Below are positions 17,196 through 24,011 of a DNA stretch of 32,596 nt, one piece after another. The notes beneath the pieces were generated by a model that saw only the letters and a list, made by a program, of their open reading frames with translations, was not told the DNA's origin and did not search any database. Positions within the stretch are counted from its first letter, which is position 1. Each line of letters starts with the position of its first letter. The translations under genes were made by a program, and so were the position numbers. The stretch is from NCBI GenBank assembly GCA_044349205.1, contig JBIKRJ010000005.1, positions 1 to 32,596 on the forward strand, written 5' to 3'. Source of the DNA: UBA9547 sp044349205. GTDB lineage: Bacteria > Bacteroidota > Bacteroidia > Cytophagales > UBA9547.

Positions 17196-17988
17196 CGGTT
17201 TTTTTCAAGGCATTCGAAATACAGTAAATGCCCAATGCGACCATTGGGATACTCAAAATTTGTCCCATGTTTAGCGGCAGGCCATTTTCAAAAGCAACCT
17301 GGTTTTCCTTCAAAAATTCGTAGCCAATGCGCAACGAAAAAAGGTAGGTACAAAAAATACCAAAAAGAAGTCCTGTTTTGTGCTTTAAATCTGTTTTCAA
17401 ATACAAATACCACAGTACCAAAAACAGCATAAAAGTGCTGATGGATTCGTACAATTGTGCAGGGTGGCGTGCCACCAATGGATAATGCTCACTGTCTTGA
17501 ACAAATATAAAGCCCCAAGGCAAATCGGTGGGTCTTCCCACAATTTCCGAGTTCATCAAATTGCCCAACCTGATAAGAGAGCCACACAATGCCACCACTA
17601 TCACAATACGGTCTAAAATCCACAAATAGGTAATCCCTTGTGTTTTTTTGCTAAAAATATACAAGGCAAGCAATATGCCCACCGTAGCGCCGTGGCTAGC
17701 CAAACCGCCGTTCCAAACTTGCAGTATTTCAATAGGATGTGCTAAATAATACTGCGGTTCGTAAAAAAAACAATGCCCTATTCGCGCGCCCAAGATGGTG
17801 GCAGAAATCATGTAAAAGGTAAGTTTGTCCAGTTCTTCGGTAGTGCGCCCGTCGCGTTTGAAAATGTCGAGCATGATGTAGTGCGATAGAATAAATCCAA
17901 GCGCGAAAAACAAGCTGTACCAGCGCAAAGCCCAAAAGCCAAGGCTGAAAATTTCGGGCGAAACATCCCAAGTTATATAACCGAACAT
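17185..17988 (-). CDS. lgt: Prolipoprotein diacylglyceryl transferase
   Basis: The 267-aa multipass membrane enzyme transfers diacylglycerol from phosphatidylglycerol to the lipobox cysteine, the first step of lipoprotein maturation. The family segments are WNGGLASHGATVGILLALYI, the signature region ALCGSLIRLGNLMNSEIVGRP followed by WGFIF, and RHPAQLYES. Hydrophobic helices are spaced as expected for about seven transmembrane segments. It is convergent with menC, the two stops overlapping by 11 bases, and divergent from yajQ with a 179-base spacer. Confidence 0.95.
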   Translation of the reverse strand: MFGYITWDVSPEIFSLGFWALRWYSLFFALGFILSHYIMLDIFKRDGRTTEELDKLTFYMISATILGARIGHCFFYEPQYYLAHPIEILQVWNGGLASHGATVGILLALYIFSKKTQGITYLWILDRIVIVVALCGSLIRLGNLMNSEIVGRPTDLPWGFIFVQDSEHYPLVARHPAQLYESISTFMLFLVLWYLYLKTDLKHKTGLLFGIFCTYLFSLRIGYEFLKENQVAFENGLPLNMGQILSIPMVALGIYCISNALKKTANE

Positions 17989-18167
17989 ATACAGAAATTA
18001 ATGTGGCGTAAACTTAGGCAAAATAGCCAAAACGACTCTGTATTTTGAAACAGATTGAATATCAGGAAAAGTATTTGATGTGTTTAATGACAAAAGAATT
18101 TTTTTGTGAGGCGTGTATGCCTTGGGCTAAATCGGTTAATTTGTAAATTAATCAAAATCACATCAAA

Positions 18168-18659
18168 ATGGCTTCATTCGACATCGTAAACAAAGTGGAC
18201 ATGCAGTTGCTAGACAATGCCGTAAACACCACCAAAAAGGAAATCCAAAACCGATACGATTTTCGTGATTCGAAAACTGAAATAGAGCTTGACAAAAGTG
18301 GCCTCAAAATTCAATTGACTACAGACAATAGCATGAGAATTAAAACAATAGAGGATATACTTTTGACGCGTGCTGTCAAACAAAACATCGACGGAAAATG
18401 CTTTGATTTTACGCAAGAAGACTACCAGTCTGGGGCATTGATAAAAAAGGAAATTAAAATCAAACAAGGCATTGAAAAAGAAACGGCCAAAAAGATAGTG
18501 AAGCTAATCAAAGACTTGAAACTAAAGGTAGAACCTGCCATTATGGACGAACAGGTGCGAGTGAGCGGAAAAAAATTGGACGAGCTGCAACAAGTTATCC
18601 AGTACCTACGAACTGCCAATCTTGAAATTCCCGTTCAGTTTGTAAACATGAAAAGCTAA
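18168..18659 (+). CDS. yajQ: YajQ family nucleotide-binding protein
   Basis: The 163-aa protein begins MASFDIVNKVDMQLLDNAVN and continues with EIQNRYDFRDSKTEIELD, the YajQ (UPF0234) family signature. It ends with VRVSGKKLDELQQVIQYLR. Homologues bind cyclic di-GMP in some proteobacteria and nucleic acid or nucleotides in others; the role in Bacteroidota is not settled. Length is standard. It is transcribed away from lgt. Confidence 0.94.
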   Translation: MASFDIVNKVDMQLLDNAVNTTKKEIQNRYDFRDSKTEIELDKSGLKIQLTTDNSMRIKTIEDILLTRAVKQNIDGKCFDFTQEDYQSGALIKKEIKIKQGIEKETAKKIVKLIKDLKLKVEPAIMDEQVRVSGKKLDELQQVIQYLRTANLEIPVQFVNMKS

Positions 18660-18754
18660 AAGTGTTTCTGTACTGCCCATCTTGCTTGCCTACTCAATAT
18701 TTTTCTCGCCAATTGCTGTCAATGTTATATTTTTGAACGGTAAAAGAAAATATT

Positions 18755-19786
18755 TTGAAGAATATCAACCTAAAAGCTGGCATTATCATTTTTGCCACTA
18801 TTGTACTTAGTTCCTTTTCGTTTTATGGCTACCAGGTGTTGTTTGCACCCAATATTTTGCTCGACAAGCAAGAATCATATTTGTACATACCCACTGGGGG
18901 AACTTTTGAAAGCGTAAAAGATTCTTTGGAAAAAAATGGTGTTTTACACGACCGTCTTTCTTTCTTGTTTTTGTGCAAACTGAGCGGCTATGTGCAAAAG
19001 GTAAAACCTGGCCGCTACTTGTTGAATTCGGGCGACAACAACTGGAACACACTGAAAAAATTGTACGCTGGTAGGCAAGATCCTGTGCGCATCACTTTTC
19101 ATAACATACGGTTGAAAAATGAGTTTGCCGAAAAAATGGGTGCCAAACTGGAGTTTACCAGCCCAGAACTTTTGGCTAAAATGGCCGACAACCACTATTT
19201 AAAAACATTCGGGCTAGACACTTCCAATGTGATGTGCCTTTTTGTACCCAATACCTATGAAATGTATTGGAACATAACAGCCGAAACTTTTATGGACAAA
19301 ATGTTTCAAGAATACGAGCGTTTTTGGACTGAAGCCCGAAAAGCTAAAGCTGACAGTTTGGCTTTGACTCCCCAACAAATATTTATTTTGGCCTCGATAG
19401 TTGAAGAAGAAACAAAACAACAGGAAGAAAAATCGAGAGTAGCTGGCGTGTATTACAACCGCTTCAAAACGGGCATGAAACTACAGGCCGACCCTACGGT
19501 GAAATATGCGGTGGGCGATTTTACGCTAAGAAGGATATACGAAGGACACCTGAACAATACTTCACCTTACAACACCTACAAGTACTTGGGATTCCCACCC
19601 GGCCCTATCTGTTTGCCAAGTGTGAAAACAATCGATGCTACTTTGAATGTGGAAAAGCACCAATACCTCTTTTTCTGCGCCGATATTGCAAAGCCCGGCT
19701 ACCACAAATTTACCAAAACGTTTGGCGAACACGTGGGTATAGCCAACGAATACCGTAGCGAGTTGGACAAGAGAAAGATACAATAG
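18755..19786 (+). CDS. mltG: Endolytic murein transglycosylase MltG (YceG-like), TTG start
   Basis: The 343-aa membrane-anchored lytic transglycosylase cleaves nascent glycan strands. One N-terminal transmembrane helix (about residues 8-30) is followed by a LysM-like part and the YceG domain with ILASIVEEETKQQEEKSRVA, GVYYNRFKTGMKLQADPTV and YNTYKYLGFPPGPICLPS. The Glu cluster of the first motif holds the catalytic residue. No ATG exists between the in-frame TGA at 18734 and the membrane helix, so TTG at 18755 is the likely start. A possible -7 box TATTTTTG (18728-18735) lies just upstream. The thioesterase gene follows after 3 bases. Confidence 0.93.
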   Translation: MKNINLKAGIIIFATIVLSSFSFYGYQVLFAPNILLDKQESYLYIPTGGTFESVKDSLEKNGVLHDRLSFLFLCKLSGYVQKVKPGRYLLNSGDNNWNTLKKLYAGRQDPVRITFHNIRLKNEFAEKMGAKLEFTSPELLAKMADNHYLKTFGLDTSNVMCLFVPNTYEMYWNITAETFMDKMFQEYERFWTEARKAKADSLALTPQQIFILASIVEEETKQQEEKSRVAGVYYNRFKTGMKLQADPTVKYAVGDFTLRRIYEGHLNNTSPYNTYKYLGFPPGPICLPSVKTIDATLNVEKHQYLFFCADIAKPGYHKFTKTFGEHVGIANEYRSELDKRKIQ

Positions 19787-19789
19787 CCT

Positions 19790-20203
19790 ATGTTTCAGCA
19801 CGATATTCAACTAAGGGTACGATATGCCGAAACCGACCAAATGGGTTTTGTGTACTACGGCAACTATGCTACTTATTTCGAAGTGGCAAGGGTGGAAACC
19901 TTCCGTCATTTGGGATTTAGCTATCGAAGTATGGAAGAAAGTGGAGTGATGATGCCTGTATCAGAGTATCATTCCAAATACGTTCGCCCAGCTTTGTACG
20001 ACGATTTGCTCACCATCAAAACCTACATCAAGGAAATGCCCTCAAAGCGTATCAAATTTGACTACGAGGTATTTAATGAAGCAGGAATATTGCTCAACTT
20101 GTCCGAAACATCTTTGGTTTTTGTGAACAGCCACACCAAACGACCATGCCAAATGCCTGAGGCTTTTCAAAATATGTTGAAACCTTATTTCGAGAAGCGA
20201 TGA
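19790..20203 (+). CDS. Hotdog-fold acyl-CoA thioesterase, YbgC/FadM family
   Basis: The 137-aa 4-hydroxybenzoyl-CoA thioesterase-type protein has the active-site motif VRYAETDQMGFVYYGNYATY, with Asp16 as the catalytic residue, and the usual hotdog core ending LNLSETSLVFVN. Family members hydrolyse acyl-CoA thioesters; the acyl chain cannot be read from sequence. It starts 3 bases after mltG, and its stop overlaps the start of the BrkB-family gene in an ATGA arrangement (20200-20203), so the three genes are translationally close. Confidence 0.9.
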   Translation: MFQHDIQLRVRYAETDQMGFVYYGNYATYFEVARVETFRHLGFSYRSMEESGVMMPVSEYHSKYVRPALYDDLLTIKTYIKEMPSKRIKFDYEVFNEAGILLNLSETSLVFVNSHTKRPCQMPEAFQNMLKPYFEKR

Positions 20204-21102
20204 AAATGTCAAAGACGGTAAGGAAGACGCTGAAACAGTTGGCTTTCAGGAAAATGTCCAAGACCAGTACTACAACCACTCTCGACTTTCTGATTCTGTT
20301 TTTCAAAAAAATTCAGGAAGACAATATCAGTTCCAAGGCCAATGGCATGGCATTCAATTTCATGATGGCCATTTTCCCCGGTATCATCTTTCTTTTTACG
20401 CTTATTCCGTATTTCCCCATAGACGATTTGCAAGACCAAATTTTGACCTTCATGGAAGGAGCGATGCCCAGTTCTATTTATGAGTTGTTGCAGGAAACCA
20501 TTTCCGACATCATTAGCAGGCAAAGGGGCGGGTTGCTTTCTTTTGGTTTTCTTTTTGCCTTGTATGCGGCCATGAATGGCACCGTTTCTATGATGTCGGC
20601 ATTTGACGAATGTCACAATTCAAGAGCAAAGCGCAGTTTTATATCCATGCGTTTGGTGGCGTTGTTTATTACCATTATCAATGCTTTGGTGCTGATAGTG
20701 TCGGTAGCTATGCTTTTGGCTGGCGAACATGTGTTGGATTATTTGTACAGTTTTCACCAAATAAGTGCATTCAACTATTTTATACTCATGTTGTTGCGTT
20801 ATATTACCGTCATTGTCTCTTTCTTTTTTCTGACGGCATTTATTTATTACATCGCACCTTCGGTACAAACGCGCTGGAAGTTTTTTTCATTGGGTGCTTT
20901 TGTGGCGACTGTGCTCAATATCTTGGTAACCATTGGCTTGTCTATTTACCTAAACAATTTTGCTACCTACAACAAGTTGTATGGTTCTATCGGGACGATT
21001 ATCGCCTTGATGTTGTGGCTTTACCTCACTTCTGTTGTATTACTGATTGGTTTCGAGATAAATGCTATCATGGAAGTGTTGCAGAAAGAAGAGAAGAAAT
21101 AA
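20200..21102 (+). CDS. YihY/BrkB-family inner membrane protein
   Basis: The 300-aa protein has a basic N-terminal stretch and about six hydrophobic helices. The YihY/BrkB pattern is KANGMAFNFMMAIFPGIIFL, LLSFGFLFALYAAMNGTVSM, and LYGSIGTIIALMLWLYLTSV followed by LIGFEINA. The family was once annotated as ribonuclease BN, which is wrong for these proteins; a transport role is suspected but not shown. It is the last gene of the mltG-thioesterase-brkB unit and lies just before the tRNA promoter. Confidence 0.9.
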   Translation: MKMSKTVRKTLKQLAFRKMSKTSTTTTLDFLILFFKKIQEDNISSKANGMAFNFMMAIFPGIIFLFTLIPYFPIDDLQDQILTFMEGAMPSSIYELLQETISDIISRQRGGLLSFGFLFALYAAMNGTVSMMSAFDECHNSRAKRSFISMRLVALFITIINALVLIVSVAMLLAGEHVLDYLYSFHQISAFNYFILMLLRYITVIVSFFFLTAFIYYIAPSVQTRWKFFSLGAFVATVLNILVTIGLSIYLNNFATYNKLYGSIGTIIALMLWLYLTSVVLLIGFEINAIMEVLQKEEKK

Positions 21103-21116
21103 TTTAGTTGGAATAA

Positions 21117-21146
21117 TTGGCTAAAAAGGAAAATACCCTATTTTTG
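21117..21146 (+). promoter_or_regulatory. Promoter of tRNA-Ser (TTG-N19-TAnnTTTG)
   Basis: TTG (21117-21119), a 19-base spacer and TATTTTTG (21139-21146) fit the Bacteroidota housekeeping promoter exactly. Transcription would start a few bases before the mature tRNA 5' end at 21161. This is the clearest promoter in the window. Confidence 0.85.
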
Positions 21147-21160
21147 CACTCCCAATTTTC

Positions 21161-21245
21161 AGAGAGATGGCAGAGTGGTCGAATGCGGCGGTCTTGAAAA
21201 CCGTTGACTGTCACAGGTCCGGGGGTTCGAATCCCTCTCTCTCTA
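21161..21245 (+). tRNA. tRNA-Ser (anticodon UGA)
   Basis: An 85-base class II tRNA. The acceptor stem AGAGAGA (21161-21167) pairs with TCTCTCT (21238-21244). The anticodon stem GCGGT/ACCGT carries loop CTTGAAA with anticodon TGA, reading UCA serine codons. There is a long variable arm and the T arm GGGGG-TTCGAAT-CCCTC (21221-21237). The 3' CCA is not encoded. The gene stands alone between its own promoter and terminator. Confidence 0.96.
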
Positions 21246-21246
21246 C

Positions 21247-21276
21247 AAAGCCGTTTCATTAATGAAACGGCTTTTT
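21247..21276 (+). terminator. Terminator after tRNA-Ser
   Basis: A 28-base perfect palindrome (14 + 14, 21247-21274) is followed by a T-rich end (run of five T to 21276). It begins two bases after the mature tRNA end. Confidence 0.88.
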
Positions 21277-21341
21277 GCATTAATAAAGTCAATATTTCAA
21301 ATACGGCTTTGAATTTATAAGACAACCCCCTTCATTTTATA

Positions 21342-21372
21342 TTGATTGCTACACTCGAACTATTTACTTTTG
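21342..21372 (+). promoter_or_regulatory. Promoter-like sequence directly abutting the WecA-type start codon
   Basis: TTG (21342-21344), 20 bases, then TACTTTTG (21365-21372), a full match to the Bacteroidota consensus. The ATG is at 21376, so a transcript from here would be leaderless or nearly so. It may also be a chance match. Confidence 0.45.
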
Positions 21373-21375
21373 TCC

Positions 21376-22401
21376 ATGCAATTTTCTATAGGCCATTTTT
21401 TGATTGTGGGGTTGGCAAGTCTTTCGGCATCGGCCATTTCTCTTTATTTTCTCATTCCATTTCTTGAAAAGAAGGCTTTTCTCGATGTGCCCAATTCCAG
21501 GTCTTCACATACCAAAATAACCCCGCGAGGCGGTGGAATAGGGGCTTTAATAGGAGTTTTCATCGGGACTTTCACTGCTTTTTTACTTGATATTCCTTTG
21601 CCGCATTACACCTTTTTTGTTGGGCTTTTGCTAATGGCCATAACCAGTTTTGCAGACGATAGAAAAAGTTTGCCCGTTATAGTACGATTGGCGGCTCATT
21701 TTTTGGCGATAGGTATGGTGCTGTATCATACAGGAGGTTTGCAAAGGCTTCCTTTTCCTTCGCCGCTGAATATTGAGTTGGGTTGGGCGGGATACCTCAT
21801 CACCGCTATTTGGATACTTTCGGTCATTAATTTTTTCAATTTTTTAGATGGTATAGATGGATTTGCAGGCTCGCAAGCCATGGTGGCGGGCATTGCCTAT
21901 TGTGCCGTTTTGTGGGGCGATAGTACCGCTATAGTTTCGGCTTGCATCGCTTTGGGTGCTTTGGGTTTTTTGTTTTACAATTGGCACCCCGCCAAAATTT
22001 TCATGGGCGATGTGGGTTCGGTGTCGCTCGGTTTTGCTTTTGCCACCTTGCCTTTTTATGCACATCAACAAATAGGAGCAGAGGGTGTGGTGTATTCTAC
22101 TGCCATTTTTCTGTGGTTTTTCTTGGCCGATGGTGCATTCACACTCATTCGCCGCACAATCAATAAAGAAAAGATATGGGAAGCTCATCGCAGCCATTTG
22201 TATCAGCGTTTGAACAAATCGGGTTGGGTACACGACAAAGTAGTGACCTTGGTTATGGTGTTTGCCATCATTTCGGCTAGTGTGCAGGTTTATTTTTTTA
22301 AGCAAGGCTGGGTGCTAAACTGGTGGAGCGCCGCCCTTGGACTTAGCCTATTTTTGGGCTATGTGGCCTTTGTGTTTAATAAAGAAAAAAAGGCATCTTG
22401 A
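21376..22401 (+). CDS. WecA/MraY-type undecaprenyl-phosphate sugar-1-phosphate transferase (glycosyltransferase family 4)
   Basis: The 341-aa multipass membrane enzyme transfers a HexNAc-1-phosphate from a UDP-sugar to undecaprenyl phosphate, starting surface glycan synthesis. Motifs: DVPNSRSSHTKITPRGGGIG near the N-terminus, TSFADDRKSLPV (Mg-binding Asp pair), NFFNFLDGIDGFAGSQAMVA, FYNWHPAKIFMGDVGSVSLG, and the cytoplasmic loop EAHRSHLYQRLNKSGW. The sequence resembles the WbpL side of the family. The ATG at 21376 is preferred over a TTG at 21346. A promoter-like TTG-N20-TACTTTTG (21342-21372) ends three bases before this ATG. An SDR gene of the usual partner type lies in the opposite orientation at 22898-23839. 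Confidence 0.9.
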   Translation: MQFSIGHFLIVGLASLSASAISLYFLIPFLEKKAFLDVPNSRSSHTKITPRGGGIGALIGVFIGTFTAFLLDIPLPHYTFFVGLLLMAITSFADDRKSLPVIVRLAAHFLAIGMVLYHTGGLQRLPFPSPLNIELGWAGYLITAIWILSVINFFNFLDGIDGFAGSQAMVAGIAYCAVLWGDSTAIVSACIALGALGFLFYNWHPAKIFMGDVGSVSLGFAFATLPFYAHQQIGAEGVVYSTAIFLWFFLADGAFTLIRRTINKEKIWEAHRSHLYQRLNKSGWVHDKVVTLVMVFAIISASVQVYFFKQGWVLNWWSAALGLSLFLGYVAFVFNKEKKAS

Positions 22402-22551
22402 TTCATATTTGTTTTTGGGTGATTTTCGTCTTTAATCAAGCAAACTCATTTTATTAAGTCGTTAGCCAATATTAATAACAGAAAGCAGATTATACAGACG
22501 AAAAAAGTTTAAACTTTGTAAGATCTTATCCAGTTTAAATTTTTGTAAAAA

Positions 22552-22780
22552 ATGGCTAAAGCAATTCCATTTGATACGCTAGCTTACAGCAAGAAACTTA
22601 TTTCTGTCGGCTTTACTTCTCAACAAGCAAAGGTACAAGCCGAAGCTTTGGCTGAATTAGTGAATGATAAACTTTTCACAAAAAAACTTAAGTGAAATGG
22701 AATTGCGCCTAACTCTTCGTCTAGGTGGTATTATGGGTGCAAGTATTGCAATCGCTGCTGCATTAGTCAAGCTTCTTTAA
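22552..22780 (+). pseudogene. Small DUF1640/CCDC90-type coiled-coil protein, split by a frameshift at an A7 run
   Basis: The first frame (22552-22695, 47 aa) begins MAKAIPFDTLAYSKKLISVG, followed by QAEALAEL, typical of short DUF1640-type proteins. It then stops in KLFTKKLK. A second frame (22697-22780, 27 aa) encodes MELRLTLRLGGIMGASIAIA and ends ALVKLL, the usual amphipathic-plus-transmembrane tail of the same family. The frames join if one A is removed from the A7 run at 22680-22686: the junction becomes TKNLSEMELRL, as in intact relatives, giving about 75 residues. The second ATG starts one base after the TGA, so reinitiation or RNA slippage could still yield product. Function of the family is unknown. 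Confidence 0.72.
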
Positions 22781-22790
22781 TTTATTTTGT

Positions 22791-22810
22791 GTCCCTTTTA
22801 GGGGTTTTTT
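22791..22810 (+). terminator. Weak terminator after the DUF1640-type gene
   Basis: A short stem CCCT/AGGG (22793-22796 with 22800-22803), extended by wobble pairs, is followed by a T6 run, 11 bases after the stop. Confidence 0.45.
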
Positions 22811-22897
22811 GTATTTAATTTTTTCAATCACACTGCCTGTAAGCACTTATTTTTTTATGCTTAGACACTTTAAACAATCGTGTTTAAGTATATTTTC

Positions 22898-23839
22898 CTA
22901 CTTCGCCACAATACTTGAAATGCTGTCGCGGGTTTTGTGTGGTAACTCAAAACCTAGTTTTTTGTTCATTTCGCCTGTGTCAACCACAAAAGAATCGGTG
23001 AGTTTTTTCAGTTTTTCGCTGTTAATAGGTATGAAAGAAAATTTGTCGCCCAATTTCGCCAATAGGCGCACTATGCTTTCGGGAATGGAAAAAGTACGGG
23101 CTTTTTTCTGCAGTTTTTTCGCGATAATCTCAATAAGTTCTACCGTGCTTATCGCATCTTCGTTCGAAATGTTGAGGGTAAAAGAGGGGCGTTGTTCTTC
23201 CAGCAGTTTTAGGAATATGTAGGAAAGATTTTCCACCGAAAGATAGGAGCGTTTGTTTTGAAAAGCTGCCAAAGGGTAGGGTGTTTCTTTTTCTACAAAT
23301 TGTACCAAATCGGCCAAATTGCCTTTTACATTCGGTCCATAAATCAAACAAGGTCGAAGTATGTAGTGCCGCTTTGTCAGGGGCAAAGGGTGGTTTTGGA
23401 TATACTTTTCGGCTTCTCTTTTCGATTTCGCGTATGGCGTAGTGGGTTCACCCAAATCATCGGCATTGTGCACATAGGTTTTGTCGTCGCCCACAGCTTT
23501 GATTGTGCTCAAAAAAATGAAGGTAGAGGCATTGGATCGTATGAATGCATCGAAAATTTGCTTAGTCATTTCGAAGTTTACCTTATAATATTCCTTGTCT
23601 TCGGTCGTGTTTTTGGTGTCATGGGCTTTGCCTGCAAGGTGAATAATAGCGTCTATCTTATAGGCATCTAATATCCAGGAAGTATATTTCGATTGTGTTA
23701 TCCAAGTTATGCGTTCCGAATCGGTTTCGCCTTTTCTTCGGGTCATGGCATATACATGGTGCTTGTCGTTGTGGGCAACGAAATATTTCAAAAAATTTTG
23801 TCCAACAAAACCTGTCGCACCTGTCAGGAGAATGTTCAT
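22898..23839 (-). CDS. NAD-dependent epimerase/dehydratase (extended SDR), nucleotide-sugar 4-epimerase/4-reductase type
   Basis: The 313-aa protein opens with the Rossmann motif MNILLTGATGFVGQNFLKYF. It continues with IIHLAGKAHD, the active-site Ser-Thr region FIFLSTIKAVGD, and the catalytic YAKSKREAEKYI (Tyr-x-x-x-Lys). RPCLIYGPNVKGNL and RSYLSVENLSYIFL are typical of enzymes acting on UDP-HexNAc sugars. Together with the WecA/WbpL-type transferase at 21376-22401 this resembles the WbpV/WbpL pair, in which the reductase makes UDP-FucNAc used by the transferase. That functional match is inference. The gene is convergent with the DUF1640-type gene. Confidence 0.87.
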   Translation of the reverse strand: MNILLTGATGFVGQNFLKYFVAHNDKHHVYAMTRRKGETDSERITWITQSKYTSWILDAYKIDAIIHLAGKAHDTKNTTEDKEYYKVNFEMTKQIFDAFIRSNASTFIFLSTIKAVGDDKTYVHNADDLGEPTTPYAKSKREAEKYIQNHPLPLTKRHYILRPCLIYGPNVKGNLADLVQFVEKETPYPLAAFQNKRSYLSVENLSYIFLKLLEEQRPSFTLNISNEDAISTVELIEIIAKKLQKKARTFSIPESIVRLLAKLGDKFSFIPINSEKLKKLTDSFVVDTGEMNKKLGFELPHKTRDSISSIVAK

Positions 23840-23952
23840 GCCTTAACAATACTAAAACTAAATTTCATCTTTTGTCCTTACACAGAAAGTTCTTGATTTA
23901 GATTTGTTATGTTAGACTTAGGGTAATTGCTGAAAAAATGGTTTTGAGTATA

Positions 23953-23979
23953 AAGCCCAATCGGTGGCTGATTGGGCTT
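23953..23979 (-). terminator. Hairpin after the E2 gene
   Basis: A 10-bp stem (23953-23962 with 23970-23979) with a 7-base loop lies 32 bases after the E2 stop on the minus strand. The T tract is short, so termination may be partial or assisted. Confidence 0.6.
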
Positions 23980-24011
23980 ATGTGAGTTAGAGAGTATAAA
24001 TTAAGTTAAAA

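Noticed and set aside
21104..21325. A 73-codon minus-strand frame containing RERGIRTPGPVTVNGFQDRR
   Set aside because: It is the antisense of tRNA-Ser. This peptide is a well-known spurious annotation wherever a tRNA-Ser is translated on the wrong strand.
22676..22696. Programmed -1 frameshifting at A-AAA-AAA in the DUF1640-type gene
   Set aside because: A -1 slip reads ACT then TAA and stops at once. Only a +1 (or -2) change reaches the frame of the second half.
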